From Prevotella sp. (GTDB lineage Bacteria > Bacteroidota > Bacteroidia > Bacteroidales > Bacteroidaceae): 64,000 nucleotides of DNA. Positions 25,042-33,727 of the stretch are shown here, one piece after another. Position numbers and translations under genes: made by a program. Numbering within the stretch: position 1 is the stretch's first letter; each line of letters opens with the position of its first letter. The notes beneath the pieces are model-generated. The model was given only the letters and a program-made list of their open reading frames with translations, was not told the DNA's origin and made no database searches. The stretch is taken from the NCBI GenBank assembly GCA_017475265.1, contig JAFVFY010000039.1:1-64000 (forward strand). Direction: 5' to 3'.

Positions 25042-25707
25042 TTATTCCGCCTTCAACGTCTCAGCCACGGCGCAGAGTTCGTCATACCATTCCTCTCCGA
25101 AGCGTCTTATGAGAGGTTCTTTCAGGAATCTGTATACAGGCAGTTGCAGCTGCCGTCCTTTGTCGCGGCCGCACTGGCAGATGGCCCAGCGATGGTAGTT
25201 CAGGCCTGTGGTGCCGTCGCTGAAAGTCTTTTCGCGGATGGGGTAGAGGGCGCAGCTGATGGGCTTGACGAATTGAGAGGGAGTGAAAGGGGAGTGATGG
25301 GGGAGTGAAGGGGGAGTGAAAGGGACGTTACCGTTGCGGCAGACTTTCTCCAAGGCGCAGAGGCAGCAATTTTCTACGGTTCCATCGGCTGTATTAATAT
25401 TGCCGTAGCAGGTGAATACGCAGTCCTTTCCGCCCACGATGCTGGTGACGAGGTCGCCGTCGCGGTCGGTATAGGCCACACCTTGCCGGTCGATGACAGC
25501 CTGTGCCGAAGCACTTAGCTCTGGCCACACAGCATCGAGGCTGTTCTCGAGCTGGGCAATCTCATCGAGCGTGACAGGGGCTCCTGCATCACCCTCGACG
25601 CAACAGGCACCTCGGCACACGCTGAGGTCGCAGCAGAACTCCTCGGTGAGGATGTCTGAAGAGATGAGCACCTGGCCAATCTGGAGTATGGGGGGAAGCC
25701 GTTTCAA
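25042..25707 (-). CDS. DUF3109 family cysteine-rich protein
   Basis: 221 residues. The N-terminal CCDLSVCRGACCVEGDAGAP and further cysteines (ENCCLCALEKVCRNG; KPISCALYPIRE; WAICQCGRDKG) are those of the DUF3109 family, relatives of the Fe-S/zinc-binding YkgJ group. No enzymatic role is known to me. The segment between NVPF and KPISC is a proline/serine-rich insert produced by an 11-bp repeat tract (25277-25325) that keeps the frame. A heptamer tract sits directly upstream of the start. Divergent from the permease gene at 25935. Confidence 0.85.
   Translation of the reverse strand: MKRLPPILQIGQVLISSDILTEEFCCDLSVCRGACCVEGDAGAPVTLDEIAQLENSLDAVWPELSASAQAVIDRQGVAYTDRDGDLVTSIVGGKDCVFTCYGNINTADGTVENCCLCALEKVCRNGNVPFTPPSLPHHSPFTPSQFVKPISCALYPIREKTFSDGTTGLNYHRWAICQCGRDKGRQLQLPVYRFLKEPLIRRFGEEWYDELCAVAETLKAE
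25277..25325. repeat. 11-bp GGGGAGTGAAA tract inside DUF3109 gene
   Basis: Four imperfect copies of GGGGAGTGAAA ending in AGGGAC encode TPPSLPHHSPFTPSQF in frame on the minus strand. The same unit forms the hairpin at 36641-36769. Confidence 0.8.
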
Positions 25708-25708
25708 G

Positions 25709-25743
25709 ATTTGACTATTTGACTATTTACTATTTGACAATTG
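25709..25743. repeat. Heptamer tract upstream of DUF3109 gene
   Basis: Units of TTGACTATT / TTTACTA / TTTGACA, the same family as in the LRR tail at 19570. Confidence 0.75.
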
Positions 25744-25750
25744 TTTAGAG

Positions 25751-25780
25751 GATGGGGATTGCAAATCCCCTCTAACAGTG
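25751..25780. repeat. GGGGATTGCAAATCCCC palindromic element, copy 1
   Basis: A near-palindrome followed by TCTAACAG. A second copy lies inside the dockerin linker of the nuclease gene at 28659-28690. Confidence 0.65.
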
Positions 25781-25870
25781 TTGAGGCTGCAAAGGTAGAC
25801 AAAAGACGGCATAGAATGACATGTCTGCGTGTTAATCTCCGTTAAACAATGGTAGGACAGTGGATTTCAT

Positions 25871-25902
25871 GCTTGTCGTTACAGGAAAAAGTCGTAACTT
25901 TG
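25871..25902 (+). promoter_or_regulatory. Promoter of the FtsX/MacB permease gene
   Basis: TAACTTTG at 25895-25902 fits the -7 box; the -33 is weaker (CTTG at 25872-25875). A short heptamer tract (AGAGTTAAGAGTTTAGAG) lies between it and the ATG at 25935. Confidence 0.6.
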
Positions 25903-25934
25903 CAGCAATTAAAAGAGTTAAGAGTTTAGAGAGC

Positions 25935-27152
25935 ATGAACATACTGAATCTTTTCAAGGTAAGCCTGAAGGCTGTGGCGAATAACAAGATGCGTAGCTTC
26001 CTCTCGATGCTGGGTATCATCATCGGTGTGGCTGCCGTTATCATCATGATGGCCATCGGTCAGGGGTCGAAGGAAAGTATACGCCAGGAACTGTCCACCA
26101 TGGGTACCAATCTGCTGACCATACGACCTGGAGCTGACTTCCGTGGCGGCGTACGACAAGACCCTTCTGCCATGCAGACATTGAAGATGGCCGACTATGA
26201 GCGCATCCTTCGCGAGAAGAAGTTCGTAACGAAGGTGTCGCCCGAAGTCACCGCCAGTGGACAGGCCATCTATGGCAACAACAACACTACCACTACTATT
26301 TATGGCGAGGCACCCGAGTATATCGACATTCGTCTCTGGACCATCGAGGAGGGCGAGTGCTTCAACGAGGAGGACATCAAGAAGGCCGCTAAGAAGGTCA
26401 TCATCGGCAAGACCATCGTCACCGAACTCTTCGGTGGCGTAGACCCCATCGGCAAGACCATACGTTTTAAGTCCATACCCATGACCGTTATCGGCGTGCT
26501 GAAGTCGAAGGGCTACAACAACTGGGGCATGGACCAGGACAATGTGATGATTGCCCCCTACACCACGGTAATGAAGCGCGTTGCCGCGCAGACTTGGTTC
26601 TCGAACATCATTTGCTCGGCCGTGACAGAGGAAATGAGCGATGCCGCCATTGAGGAGCTGACGCAGATTCTACGTGACAACCATAAGCTGAAGGGCGATG
26701 CTGTTGATGACTTCAACATCCGCTCGCAGGCCGAGATGATGGAGACCATGTCGACCACGATGGACACCGTGACACTTATCCTCGTCGTCGCCGCTGCTTT
26801 CTCGTTGCTCGTTGCCGGCATCGGTATCATGAACATCATGCTCGTCTCCGTTACTGAGCGCACCAAGGAGATTGGTCTCCGTATGGCCGTGGGAGCCACC
26901 GGGCCGGTTATCTCACTACAATTCCTCATAGAGTCGGTGCTCATCAGCGTCACTGGTGGATTGATAGGCATACTCCTGGGCTGCGGTATCAGTGAATGGG
27001 TGATACCACTATTCGCCATGCCCAGTAGCGTGCCATTATGGAGCATCAACGTCAGTTTCCTCGTCTGCGTCTGCATAGGCGTGCTCTTCGGCTACATTCC
27101 TGCACAGAAAGCAGCAAACATGGATCCCATAGAAGCTATCAGGCATGAATAG
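25935..27152 (+). CDS. ABC transporter permease, MacB/FtsX family
   Basis: 405 residues from the ATG at 25935; the open frame runs further upstream across the promoter. The first transmembrane segment (FLSMLGIIIGVAAVIIMMAI, near 28) is followed by a MacB-type periplasmic domain (about 50-270) and three more membrane segments with the FtsX signature MLVSVTERTKEIGLRMAVGA (near 310). It couples cytoplasmic ATP hydrolysis to work at the periplasmic side, usually with a LolD-like ATPase and a HlyD-like adaptor. Neither partner gene is adjacent here. Confidence 0.9.
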   Translation: MNILNLFKVSLKAVANNKMRSFLSMLGIIIGVAAVIIMMAIGQGSKESIRQELSTMGTNLLTIRPGADFRGGVRQDPSAMQTLKMADYERILREKKFVTKVSPEVTASGQAIYGNNNTTTTIYGEAPEYIDIRLWTIEEGECFNEEDIKKAAKKVIIGKTIVTELFGGVDPIGKTIRFKSIPMTVIGVLKSKGYNNWGMDQDNVMIAPYTTVMKRVAAQTWFSNIICSAVTEEMSDAAIEELTQILRDNHKLKGDAVDDFNIRSQAEMMETMSTTMDTVTLILVVAAAFSLLVAGIGIMNIMLVSVTERTKEIGLRMAVGATGPVISLQFLIESVLISVTGGLIGILLGCGISEWVIPLFAMPSSVPLWSINVSFLVCVCIGVLFGYIPAQKAANMDPIEAIRHE

Positions 27153-27262
27153 AGTTGAGAGTTGAGAATTGAGAGTTGAGAATTGAGATTGAGAATTGAG
27201 AGTTGAGAGTTGAGAATTGAGAGTTGTCGCCTTCGGCGATTAAGGATTAAGAGTTTAGAGTT
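27153..27262. repeat. Long GAGTTGA/GAATTGA heptamer array
   Basis: About eleven 7-bp units (GAGTTGA or GAATTGA) in tandem after the permease stop, then GTCGCCTTCGGCGAT and AAGAGTTTAGAGTTTA units reaching the nuclease start at 27267. It is the longest tract of its kind in the window. Confidence 0.85.
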
Positions 27263-27266
27263 TAAT

Positions 27267-28766
27267 ATGAAGAGAAAAACGCTGTTGACCCTCTGCCTAC
27301 TAGCTGTGGCCATGCTGGGCACATGGGCGCAGGGACCTAATGGCAGCGGACGTTACTATCGCCCGGCCAACGGCAAGTCGGGAGCGGAGCTGAAGACGGC
27401 TCTGTGCCAGATAATCTGCGACCCGAAGGTGGTGGGATATGGTGGATATGTCGGTCTGAAGGAGGCCTACAGGCTGACCGACGTGCGCCCTGACGGCTAT
27501 TTGCGCGACTGGTACAGCAACGCCACGCAGTATGAGCCAGGCAGCAACTTCTCTTCATCAACCAAGGAGGAGGGCCAGGGCTACAACCGCGAGCACCTGT
27601 TGCCGCAGAGCTGGTTTGGCAGTAAGGTGGACCCGATGTACTCAGACATCATGCACGTGGTGCCCACCGACGCGAGGCTGAACGGCATGCGTAGCGACAA
27701 CCCCTTTGGCGAAGTGACCGACAAGGCATCGCAGGTGAGCAAGTCGAAGAACGGCTACAGCCAGTGGGGTGCTCCCAACAAAGACCTGGGCGCACCGTCA
27801 GGGCTGTCGAAGGTCTTCGAGCCTAACGACGAGATAAAGGGCGACATTGCCCGCATCTATTTCTATATGCTGACCGCCTACGAGGACCGCCTCATGTCGT
27901 GGCCCTGGCGCAACAGCCGCACAGCTACCTATGTGTTCGATGAGGCAGGGTCACCCTACGAGCCGTTGAAACCGTGGGCTTTTGAAATGTTCATGCGCTG
28001 GAGTGCACAAGACCCCGTGGACAGTATCGAGCTGGCACGCAACGAGGGCGTGTGGCGTGTGCAAGGAAACCGCAACCCTTACGTGGACTATCCCGGACTG
28101 GAGCAGTATGTCTGGGGTGAACTGCGCGACCAGCCATTCACGTATGGCGATGAAAGTGGTTATACAGAAGCACCATTCACCCCCACGGTCACCATAGCCC
28201 TCAACAGCAAGTTCTTCGGAGGCGAGTGGACGGGAGTCCGCCCAGCGGCTTCATCGTGCACGCTTAGGGGCGAGAAGGGCGGCATCACTGTGGAGTATGC
28301 TTTAGGCAATGAAGGAAGCAACATGTACTTAGGTAACGACCACATACGTCTCTACCAGAAAAACCTGCTGGTAGTGACCGCCACGGACGCCACGATGCAG
28401 GACATCACCTTCAAGGTGAAAAGGAACGATGCCAAAAAGGTGCTCATGGTGGGCGACGAAGTGCTGGACGGCTACCACTGGACGGGCGATGCGTCAAAGG
28501 TGACATTCCACCTCGACGACGGCAACGGGGTGTTCTACTTAGAGAGCATCACGATAAAACGCACGAAGATACAACAGGAAATAAAAGGCGATGTCAACGG
28601 AGACGGTATCGTGGACGTGGCCGACATTGCCACCATCATCTATGTCATGGCTGACGGGTCGGGGATTGCAAATCCCCTCCAACAGGCAGCTGACGTGAAC
28701 GGCGACGGGAATGTAGATGTTGCCGACATTGCGACTGTCATAGACATCATGGCTACTGGAAAATGA
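27267..28766 (+). CDS. Secreted endonuclease I with C-terminal dockerin (first copy)
   Basis: 499 residues from the ATG at 27267, chosen for the signal peptide (TLLTLCLLAVAMLGTWAQ). The endonuclease I domain (about 30-300) shows the family motifs YNREHLLPQSWFG, DIMHVVPTDARLNGMRSDNP and GDIARIYFYM. A beta-rich domain follows (about 325-445). The end is a dockerin (GDVNGDGIVDVADI and ADVNGDGNVDVADI, about 450-497), with a palindromic element forming its linker. It would degrade extracellular DNA or RNA and may dock on a cohesin. The next gene is a paralogue with an almost identical signal peptide. Confidence 0.9.
   Translation: MKRKTLLTLCLLAVAMLGTWAQGPNGSGRYYRPANGKSGAELKTALCQIICDPKVVGYGGYVGLKEAYRLTDVRPDGYLRDWYSNATQYEPGSNFSSSTKEEGQGYNREHLLPQSWFGSKVDPMYSDIMHVVPTDARLNGMRSDNPFGEVTDKASQVSKSKNGYSQWGAPNKDLGAPSGLSKVFEPNDEIKGDIARIYFYMLTAYEDRLMSWPWRNSRTATYVFDEAGSPYEPLKPWAFEMFMRWSAQDPVDSIELARNEGVWRVQGNRNPYVDYPGLEQYVWGELRDQPFTYGDESGYTEAPFTPTVTIALNSKFFGGEWTGVRPAASSCTLRGEKGGITVEYALGNEGSNMYLGNDHIRLYQKNLLVVTATDATMQDITFKVKRNDAKKVLMVGDEVLDGYHWTGDASKVTFHLDDGNGVFYLESITIKRTKIQQEIKGDVNGDGIVDVADIATIIYVMADGSGIANPLQQAADVNGDGNVDVADIATVIDIMATGK
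28659..28690. repeat. GGGGATTGCAAATCCCC palindromic element, copy 2
   Basis: In frame in the linker between the two calcium loops of the dockerin of the first nuclease, encoding SGIANPLQQ. Copy 1 is at 25751. Confidence 0.65.
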
Positions 28767-28789
28767 ATATAACCTAAATCTGAATTAAT

Positions 28790-30508
28790 ATGAAGAGAAA
28801 AACACTGTTGACCCTCTGCCTATTAGCTGTGGCCACGCTGGGCACGTGGGCGCAAGGGCCCAACGGGTCGAAAACTTACTATCAAGCTGCTGATGGAAAG
28901 AGTGGCGCGGCGCTGAAGACCGCACTCTTCAACATAATATCAAAGAAGTCCAAGAACCTAAGTTACGCCGAACTGCTATACATGTATCCTACTACCGATA
29001 CTCGTGCCGATGGCTACGTGCGCGACTGGTATTCAAATACAACCAAGTTTACGCATCTTGACGAAAGCTGTGGCAACTATGGTCAGGAAGGTGACTGTTA
29101 TAACCGTGAACACACCGTACCGCAGAGTTGGGGAGCGCCAAAGGCAGATATCATGCATGTGGTGCCTACCGACGGATATGTGAACAACCGACGTGGCAAT
29201 CTACCTTTCGGAGAGGTGGGTAGCATCAAGTACAAGTCAAATAACAACTACAGCAAAATGGGAACTTGCAAGACCCCTGGCTACACAGGACAGGTATTTG
29301 AGCCTAACGATGAGGTGAAGGGTGACATTGCACGTATCTATTTCTACATGGCTACCTGTTATGAGGGTACCTGCCAGAATTGGGGTAACAATGTGTTCAC
29401 CGGTACGAAGTACCAACCGCTGGCAACATGGGTCTATAACATGATGGTGCGCTGGTCGAAGCTCGATCCTGTGGACGATGTTGAAATAGAAAGAAATAAT
29501 GCCGTCGCCAGCAAAGACGTACAGGGAAACCGCAATCCTTTCGTAGACTATCCTGGTCTGGAGGACTACATCTGGGGTGACAAGAAAGACGTTCCCTTCA
29601 GTTATGACAATTATGATTCTGGAGACATTGTCATTACCCAGAGGGTTGCCCAGCCCGTGTTCTCTCCTGAAGGGGGAACGTATACAGACCAGGTTGTGGT
29701 TACGATATCCACGAAAACGGAGGGTGCCATTATACACTATACCACCGACGGCAGTGAACCCACAGACAGTGCCAACGTCTACAGCGAGCCGTTGACGTTT
29801 ACGAGAACCACTACCCTGAAAGCCATTGCCATGAAAGACAGCTTGAAGACCAGTTATTTGCAGGCTGCCACATACGTCATCAAGGGCAATACACCCATCG
29901 AGCATGGCAATGAGATAGACATAGCCCTGAACAATAGTCTGTTCGGCACCAACTTCAAGGGTACTGTGTCAGGAGGGGGTAATTTCTCTGGTACAAAGGA
30001 AGGAATAACTGTGACCTACTCCAAAGGCAGCAGTTCAAACCAGTATATCAACGACTCGCAGATACGTCTCTATGCAGGAAACACACTTACTATAAGTAGT
30101 GATATTGGCGAAATCACGGATGTAGAGTTCACAAAAGATGGCGGTAATGACGATAAAGTGCTCAAGGCATCTGAGGGCACTGTCAGCGGCTTGGTCTGGT
30201 CTGGCTTGTCTTCGCATATTGCTTTTAACGTAAATGAAGGAAGTGGACACATACGGTTATCGAACGTAAAGGTTAGTATAGCTATATACAACCCGGAACC
30301 TATGGAAGGCGATGTCAACGGTGACGGAACGATTGACGTGGCCGATATATCAACCGTTATCGACATCATGGCTGGTAAGTTCCCAGACAACTTACCAGCA
30401 GGGACAGACCCATACCTAATGGCCGACGTCAATAAAGACGGGCATGTCGATGTGGCCGATATTTCCTATATAATCACAGTCATGGCGGGTATACCTACCG
30501 CCGAGTAA
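28790..30508 (+). CDS. Secreted endonuclease I with chitobiase-type domain and dockerin (second copy)
   Basis: 572 residues. Signal peptide almost identical to the previous gene. The endonuclease I domain (about 30-275) has NREHTVPQSWGAPKADIMHV and DGYVNNRRGNLPFGEV. A CHB_HEX_C_1-type domain (about 285-365; FSPEGGTYTDQVVVTIS, IIHYTTDGSEPT) and a beta-rich domain related to that of the first copy (about 380-500) follow. The dockerin (GDVNGDGTIDVADI and ADVNKDGHVDVADI) ends the protein. Likely an extracellular nuclease that can attach to cohesin-bearing proteins. It lies 23 bases downstream of its paralogue. Confidence 0.9.
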   Translation: MKRKTLLTLCLLAVATLGTWAQGPNGSKTYYQAADGKSGAALKTALFNIISKKSKNLSYAELLYMYPTTDTRADGYVRDWYSNTTKFTHLDESCGNYGQEGDCYNREHTVPQSWGAPKADIMHVVPTDGYVNNRRGNLPFGEVGSIKYKSNNNYSKMGTCKTPGYTGQVFEPNDEVKGDIARIYFYMATCYEGTCQNWGNNVFTGTKYQPLATWVYNMMVRWSKLDPVDDVEIERNNAVASKDVQGNRNPFVDYPGLEDYIWGDKKDVPFSYDNYDSGDIVITQRVAQPVFSPEGGTYTDQVVVTISTKTEGAIIHYTTDGSEPTDSANVYSEPLTFTRTTTLKAIAMKDSLKTSYLQAATYVIKGNTPIEHGNEIDIALNNSLFGTNFKGTVSGGGNFSGTKEGITVTYSKGSSSNQYINDSQIRLYAGNTLTISSDIGEITDVEFTKDGGNDDKVLKASEGTVSGLVWSGLSSHIAFNVNEGSGHIRLSNVKVSIAIYNPEPMEGDVNGDGTIDVADISTVIDIMAGKFPDNLPAGTDPYLMADVNKDGHVDVADISYIITVMAGIPTAE

Positions 30509-30524
30509 CCATAAAATCTTAAGA

Positions 30525-31595
30525 ATGATTACCAAAAAGAATCTCATAATATCCTTTCTCTTACTGACCATTAGCCTGACAGCTACGGCACAGAAGGTGA
30601 GTATAGTCAGCGACACCGTTGATGCGGGGCGTACAGGCTACCGAGTGCCTGTGACGGCTACCTTTGAGCTGAAGAACAACAGCTCGCGCCACATTAATAT
30701 AAAAGAGGTGGAACTGGGCTGCGGTTGCACCAAGGCCGACTATCCTCGCCACAATATCGCCGCTGGAGAGACGTTCACCGTCTCGCTGACCTACGATGCC
30801 CGTATGCTGGGTCATTTCGTAAAGCAGGCCGCCCTCTACGTCAGTCACTCGAAGGAGCCGATATGGCTCACGATGAAAGGTCACGTACTGCGCGAGTGGA
30901 TAGACTACGCCAAGGAGTATCCCTATCACTTTGGCAAGCTGCTGACTGATACAGAAGTCATAGAGTTTGACGACGTGAACAAGGGCGACCGTCCACAGAT
31001 GGAGATTCGCGTGTATAACAACAGCGACGACCCCATGTCTCCTCGGTTGCTCCACCTGCCGTCCTATCTTCAGGCCGACGTGCAGCCGTCGCAGCTGCCC
31101 GCTTGGACTCCCGGTACCATCCTCCTGACGCTTAACACAGAGCAAGTCCACGACTTCGGTCTCACGCAGACCTCAGTCTACATGGCGCAGCAGCTGGGCG
31201 AGCGTGTCAGTCCTGAAACGGAGATTCCCGTCTCCGTGGTGCTCTTGCCCGACATGTCGTCATACTTGGGCGACAATCACGGCATGGCTCCCCGGCTCTA
31301 CCTCTCTGCCGACTCCGTGGTGCTGGGCATGGTGAACGGCAAATTGCAGAAGAAGGCCACCATTACCGTGGGCAACATGGGCCAGAGCGTGCTCAATATC
31401 TCGTCGTTGCAGCTCTTCACAAGCGGTGTGACCGTCACACTCGACAAGCAGCAGCTGAAACCGCAGGAGACGGCAACGATGAAGCTCACCATTGACCGCG
31501 ACGTGCTCCTTACAGCCCGTTCCCGGCCTCGAGTACTTATGATTACCAACGACCCCAAGCGGCCAAAAGTCGCTATTAATATAATAGTCAAATAA
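30525..31595 (+). CDS. DUF1573 family secreted protein
   Basis: 356 residues with signal peptide (IISFLLLTISLTATAQ). The ELGCGCTKADYP motif near 65 is the DUF1573 signature, an Ig-like/ASH-type beta-sandwich; a second such domain occupies the C-terminal third. Function is unknown; these proteins are periplasmic or surface-located in Bacteroidetes. It begins 16 bases after the nuclease stop, and its stop codon overlaps the MeaB start (TAATG), so translation is coupled. Confidence 0.82.
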   Translation: MITKKNLIISFLLLTISLTATAQKVSIVSDTVDAGRTGYRVPVTATFELKNNSSRHINIKEVELGCGCTKADYPRHNIAAGETFTVSLTYDARMLGHFVKQAALYVSHSKEPIWLTMKGHVLREWIDYAKEYPYHFGKLLTDTEVIEFDDVNKGDRPQMEIRVYNNSDDPMSPRLLHLPSYLQADVQPSQLPAWTPGTILLTLNTEQVHDFGLTQTSVYMAQQLGERVSPETEIPVSVVLLPDMSSYLGDNHGMAPRLYLSADSVVLGMVNGKLQKKATITVGNMGQSVLNISSLQLFTSGVTVTLDKQQLKPQETATMKLTIDRDVLLTARSRPRVLMITNDPKRPKVAINIIVK

Positions 31596-32695
31596 TGGAG
31601 CATCCAGAGAATAGCAGTGAGTTCGCCGGACTGCAGGTGAACAGTGGTGTGGAACAGCAGTCGATTATAAACCCCTACCTAAAGCGTAACCGCTTCCGTC
31701 GTCGTGAGCTGACCGTAGGCGAGATGGTGGAGGGTATCGTCAAGGGTGATGTCACCATTCTGTCACAGGCGGTGACACTCGTAGAGAGCATACATCCCGA
31801 CCACTATGCCCGTGCCCAGGAGGTCATTGACCGCTGTCTGCCTTATAGTGGCAAGAGCGTACGCATAGGCATCAGCGGCGTACCCGGCGCGGGAAAGTCG
31901 ACGAGCATTGATGAATTTGGCATACATCTTTTGAAGGAGAAGGGCGGTCGTCTGGCCGTACTTGCTATTGACCCCTCCTCAGAGCGGAGTAAGGGCAGCA
32001 TCCTGGGTGACAAGACACGCATGGAGAAGCTCTCCGTGCACCCCGACTCGTTTATCCGTCCTAGCCCGTCGGCAGGGTCGCTGGGAGGCGTTGCCCGAAA
32101 GACCCGTGAGACCATTATCCTTTGCGAGGCTGCCGGCTTCGATAAGATTTTCGTGGAGACTGTCGGTGTGGGTCAGAGCGAGACGGCCTGTCACTCCATG
32201 GTCGATTTCTTCCTGCTTATACAGGTTGCTGGCACTGGTGATGAGCTTCAGGGCATCAAGCGCGGCATAATGGAAATAAGCGATGGAATTGTGATAAACA
32301 AGTGTGACGGCGACAATGTTGACCGCTGCCAGATGGCTGCCACGAACTTCCGCAATGCCCTCCATTTCTTCCCCATGCCCGAGAGCGGCTGGACGCCTAA
32401 GGTACTCTGCTATTCCGGCTTCTACGGCACGGGCGTGAAGGAGGTATGGGACATGATTTACCAGTATTTCGACTTCGTCAAGGCCAACGGCTATTTCGAC
32501 TACCGTCGCAACGAACAGGCAAAATACTGGATGTATGAGAGTATCAACGAGAACCTCCGTCTCAGCTTCTACAACAATCCTGTCGTGCAGGCCCGCCTTG
32601 TCGAAGCGGAGCGCGATGTGCTACAAGGCCACAAGACCAGCTTTGTGGCCGCGCAGGAGTTGTTGGACGGCTATTTCAACTCACTGAACAAATAG
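31595..32695 (+). CDS. meaB: Methylmalonyl-CoA mutase-associated GTPase MeaB
   Basis: 366 residues. Walker A GISGVPGAGKSTSIDEF (near 90), the DPSSERSKGSILGDKTRMEK switch region (near 130) and VETVGVGQSETA (near 185), and the nucleotide-specificity motif INKCDGDN (near 230) identify the MeaB/ArgK family. It protects and reloads the B12 cofactor of methylmalonyl-CoA mutase, which turns succinyl-CoA towards propionate. The mutase genes are not in this window. The TAATG overlap couples it to the DUF1573 gene. Confidence 0.93.
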   Translation: MEHPENSSEFAGLQVNSGVEQQSIINPYLKRNRFRRRELTVGEMVEGIVKGDVTILSQAVTLVESIHPDHYARAQEVIDRCLPYSGKSVRIGISGVPGAGKSTSIDEFGIHLLKEKGGRLAVLAIDPSSERSKGSILGDKTRMEKLSVHPDSFIRPSPSAGSLGGVARKTRETIILCEAAGFDKIFVETVGVGQSETACHSMVDFFLLIQVAGTGDELQGIKRGIMEISDGIVINKCDGDNVDRCQMAATNFRNALHFFPMPESGWTPKVLCYSGFYGTGVKEVWDMIYQYFDFVKANGYFDYRRNEQAKYWMYESINENLRLSFYNNPVVQARLVEAERDVLQGHKTSFVAAQELLDGYFNSLNK

Positions 32696-32718
32696 ACACT
32701 ACGAGTCCCATAAGCTCT

Positions 32719-33675
32719 ATGAGCAAGCTACAGATAGAAATAGATAGCGGCAGCGGTTTTTGCTTCGGCGTGACTACCGCCATTAGAAAGGCCGAGGAGG
32801 AACTTTCTTCCCACCCTTCACTTCTCTCCCCCCAGGGGGAGTCGGAGGGGACTTCCCCTCATCCTTCCATCCTCTACTGCCTCGGCGACATCGTGCACAA
32901 CGGCGTGGAGTGTGAACGGCTGCGGGAGATGGGACTTGTCACCATCAACCACGAGGAGATGGCCCGGCTACACGATGTTAAAGTGTTGTTGCGGGCTCAC
33001 GGCGAGCCACCCGAAACCTACGAGCTGGCACGCCGTAACAACATCGAGATTATCGATGCCACCTGCCCCGTGGTGCTGAAGCTGCAGAAGCGCATCAAGG
33101 AACAATATGAAGCCTCCCCCAACCCCTCCGAAGAAGGGGAGAGCGCCTCTCCTCCGGAGGGGTTGGGGGAGGCCTCTATCGTTATCTTCGGAAAGAAAGG
33201 TCATGCCGAGGTGCTAGGCCTCGTGGGTCAGACACAAGGCACGGCTATTGTCATCGAGAGCTTCGACGAGGTGAAGAAGCTCGACTTCTCGCGCGACATC
33301 TATCTCTACTCGCAGACCACGAAGAGCCTCGATGAGTTTCATCGCATCATAGACTATATCCAGTCTCATATTGCCCCCGGTGCTTCATTTCGTAGCTTCG
33401 ACACCATTTGCCGCTCGGTGGCCAATCGCATGACGGGCATTTCTGATTTTGCTTCGCGCCATGATCTCATCCTCTTTGTCTGTGGCCGCAAGAGCAGCAA
33501 TGGCAAGGTGCTCTTCAACGAATGTCTCCGGGTGAACCCGAATAGCCATCTCATAGAAAGTCCAGACGAGATAGACCCGCAGTGGCTGGAAGGTATCGAG
33601 ACCGTGGGCATCTGTGGTGCCACTAGCACGCCGAAATGGCTCATGGAGCAATGCCGGGACAAAATAGCATCGTAA
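32719..33675 (+). CDS. ispH: 4-hydroxy-3-methylbut-2-enyl diphosphate reductase with two repeat-derived inserts
   Basis: 318 residues. Iron-sulfur and substrate motifs are in place: GFCFGVTTAI (Cys near 15), VLLRAHGEPP, DATCPVV, DTICRSVANRMTG and GATSTPKWL. It makes IPP and DMAPP in the last step of the MEP pathway and is normally essential. Two stretches look foreign: about residues 34-52 (32822-32868) and 131-153 (33112-33174), both encoded by G/C-rich palindromic elements that keep the frame and sit in surface loops between conserved blocks. The rest of the protein is intact, so it is probably active. Confidence 0.93.
   Translation: MSKLQIEIDSGSGFCFGVTTAIRKAEEELSSHPSLLSPQGESEGTSPHPSILYCLGDIVHNGVECERLREMGLVTINHEEMARLHDVKVLLRAHGEPPETYELARRNNIEIIDATCPVVLKLQKRIKEQYEASPNPSEEGESASPPEGLGEASIVIFGKKGHAEVLGLVGQTQGTAIVIESFDEVKKLDFSRDIYLYSQTTKSLDEFHRIIDYIQSHIAPGASFRSFDTICRSVANRMTGISDFASRHDLILFVCGRKSSNGKVLFNECLRVNPNSHLIESPDEIDPQWLEGIETVGICGATSTPKWLMEQCRDKIAS
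32822..32868. repeat. Palindromic element in ispH (first insert)
   Basis: CTCCCCCCAGGGGGAGTCGG and flanks encode LLSPQGESEGTSPHPS in frame. It is related in composition to the elements at 33112 and 24563. Confidence 0.65.
33112..33174. repeat. Perfect 19-bp inverted repeat inside ispH (second insert)
   Basis: GCCTCCCCCAACCCCTCCG (33112-33130) and its exact reverse complement (33155-33173) flank a 24-base loop, coding ASPNPSEEGESASPPEGLGE in frame. Confidence 0.85.
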
Positions 33676-33727
33676 ATCATTTCTTATCAACAACGGATTT
33701 TACGGATTATACGGATCGAAAGTGGTT

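Noticed and set aside
27153..27262. CRISPR-like repetitive stretch
   Set aside because: The period is 7 bp without unique spacers and no cas genes are nearby; it is a simple heptamer array.
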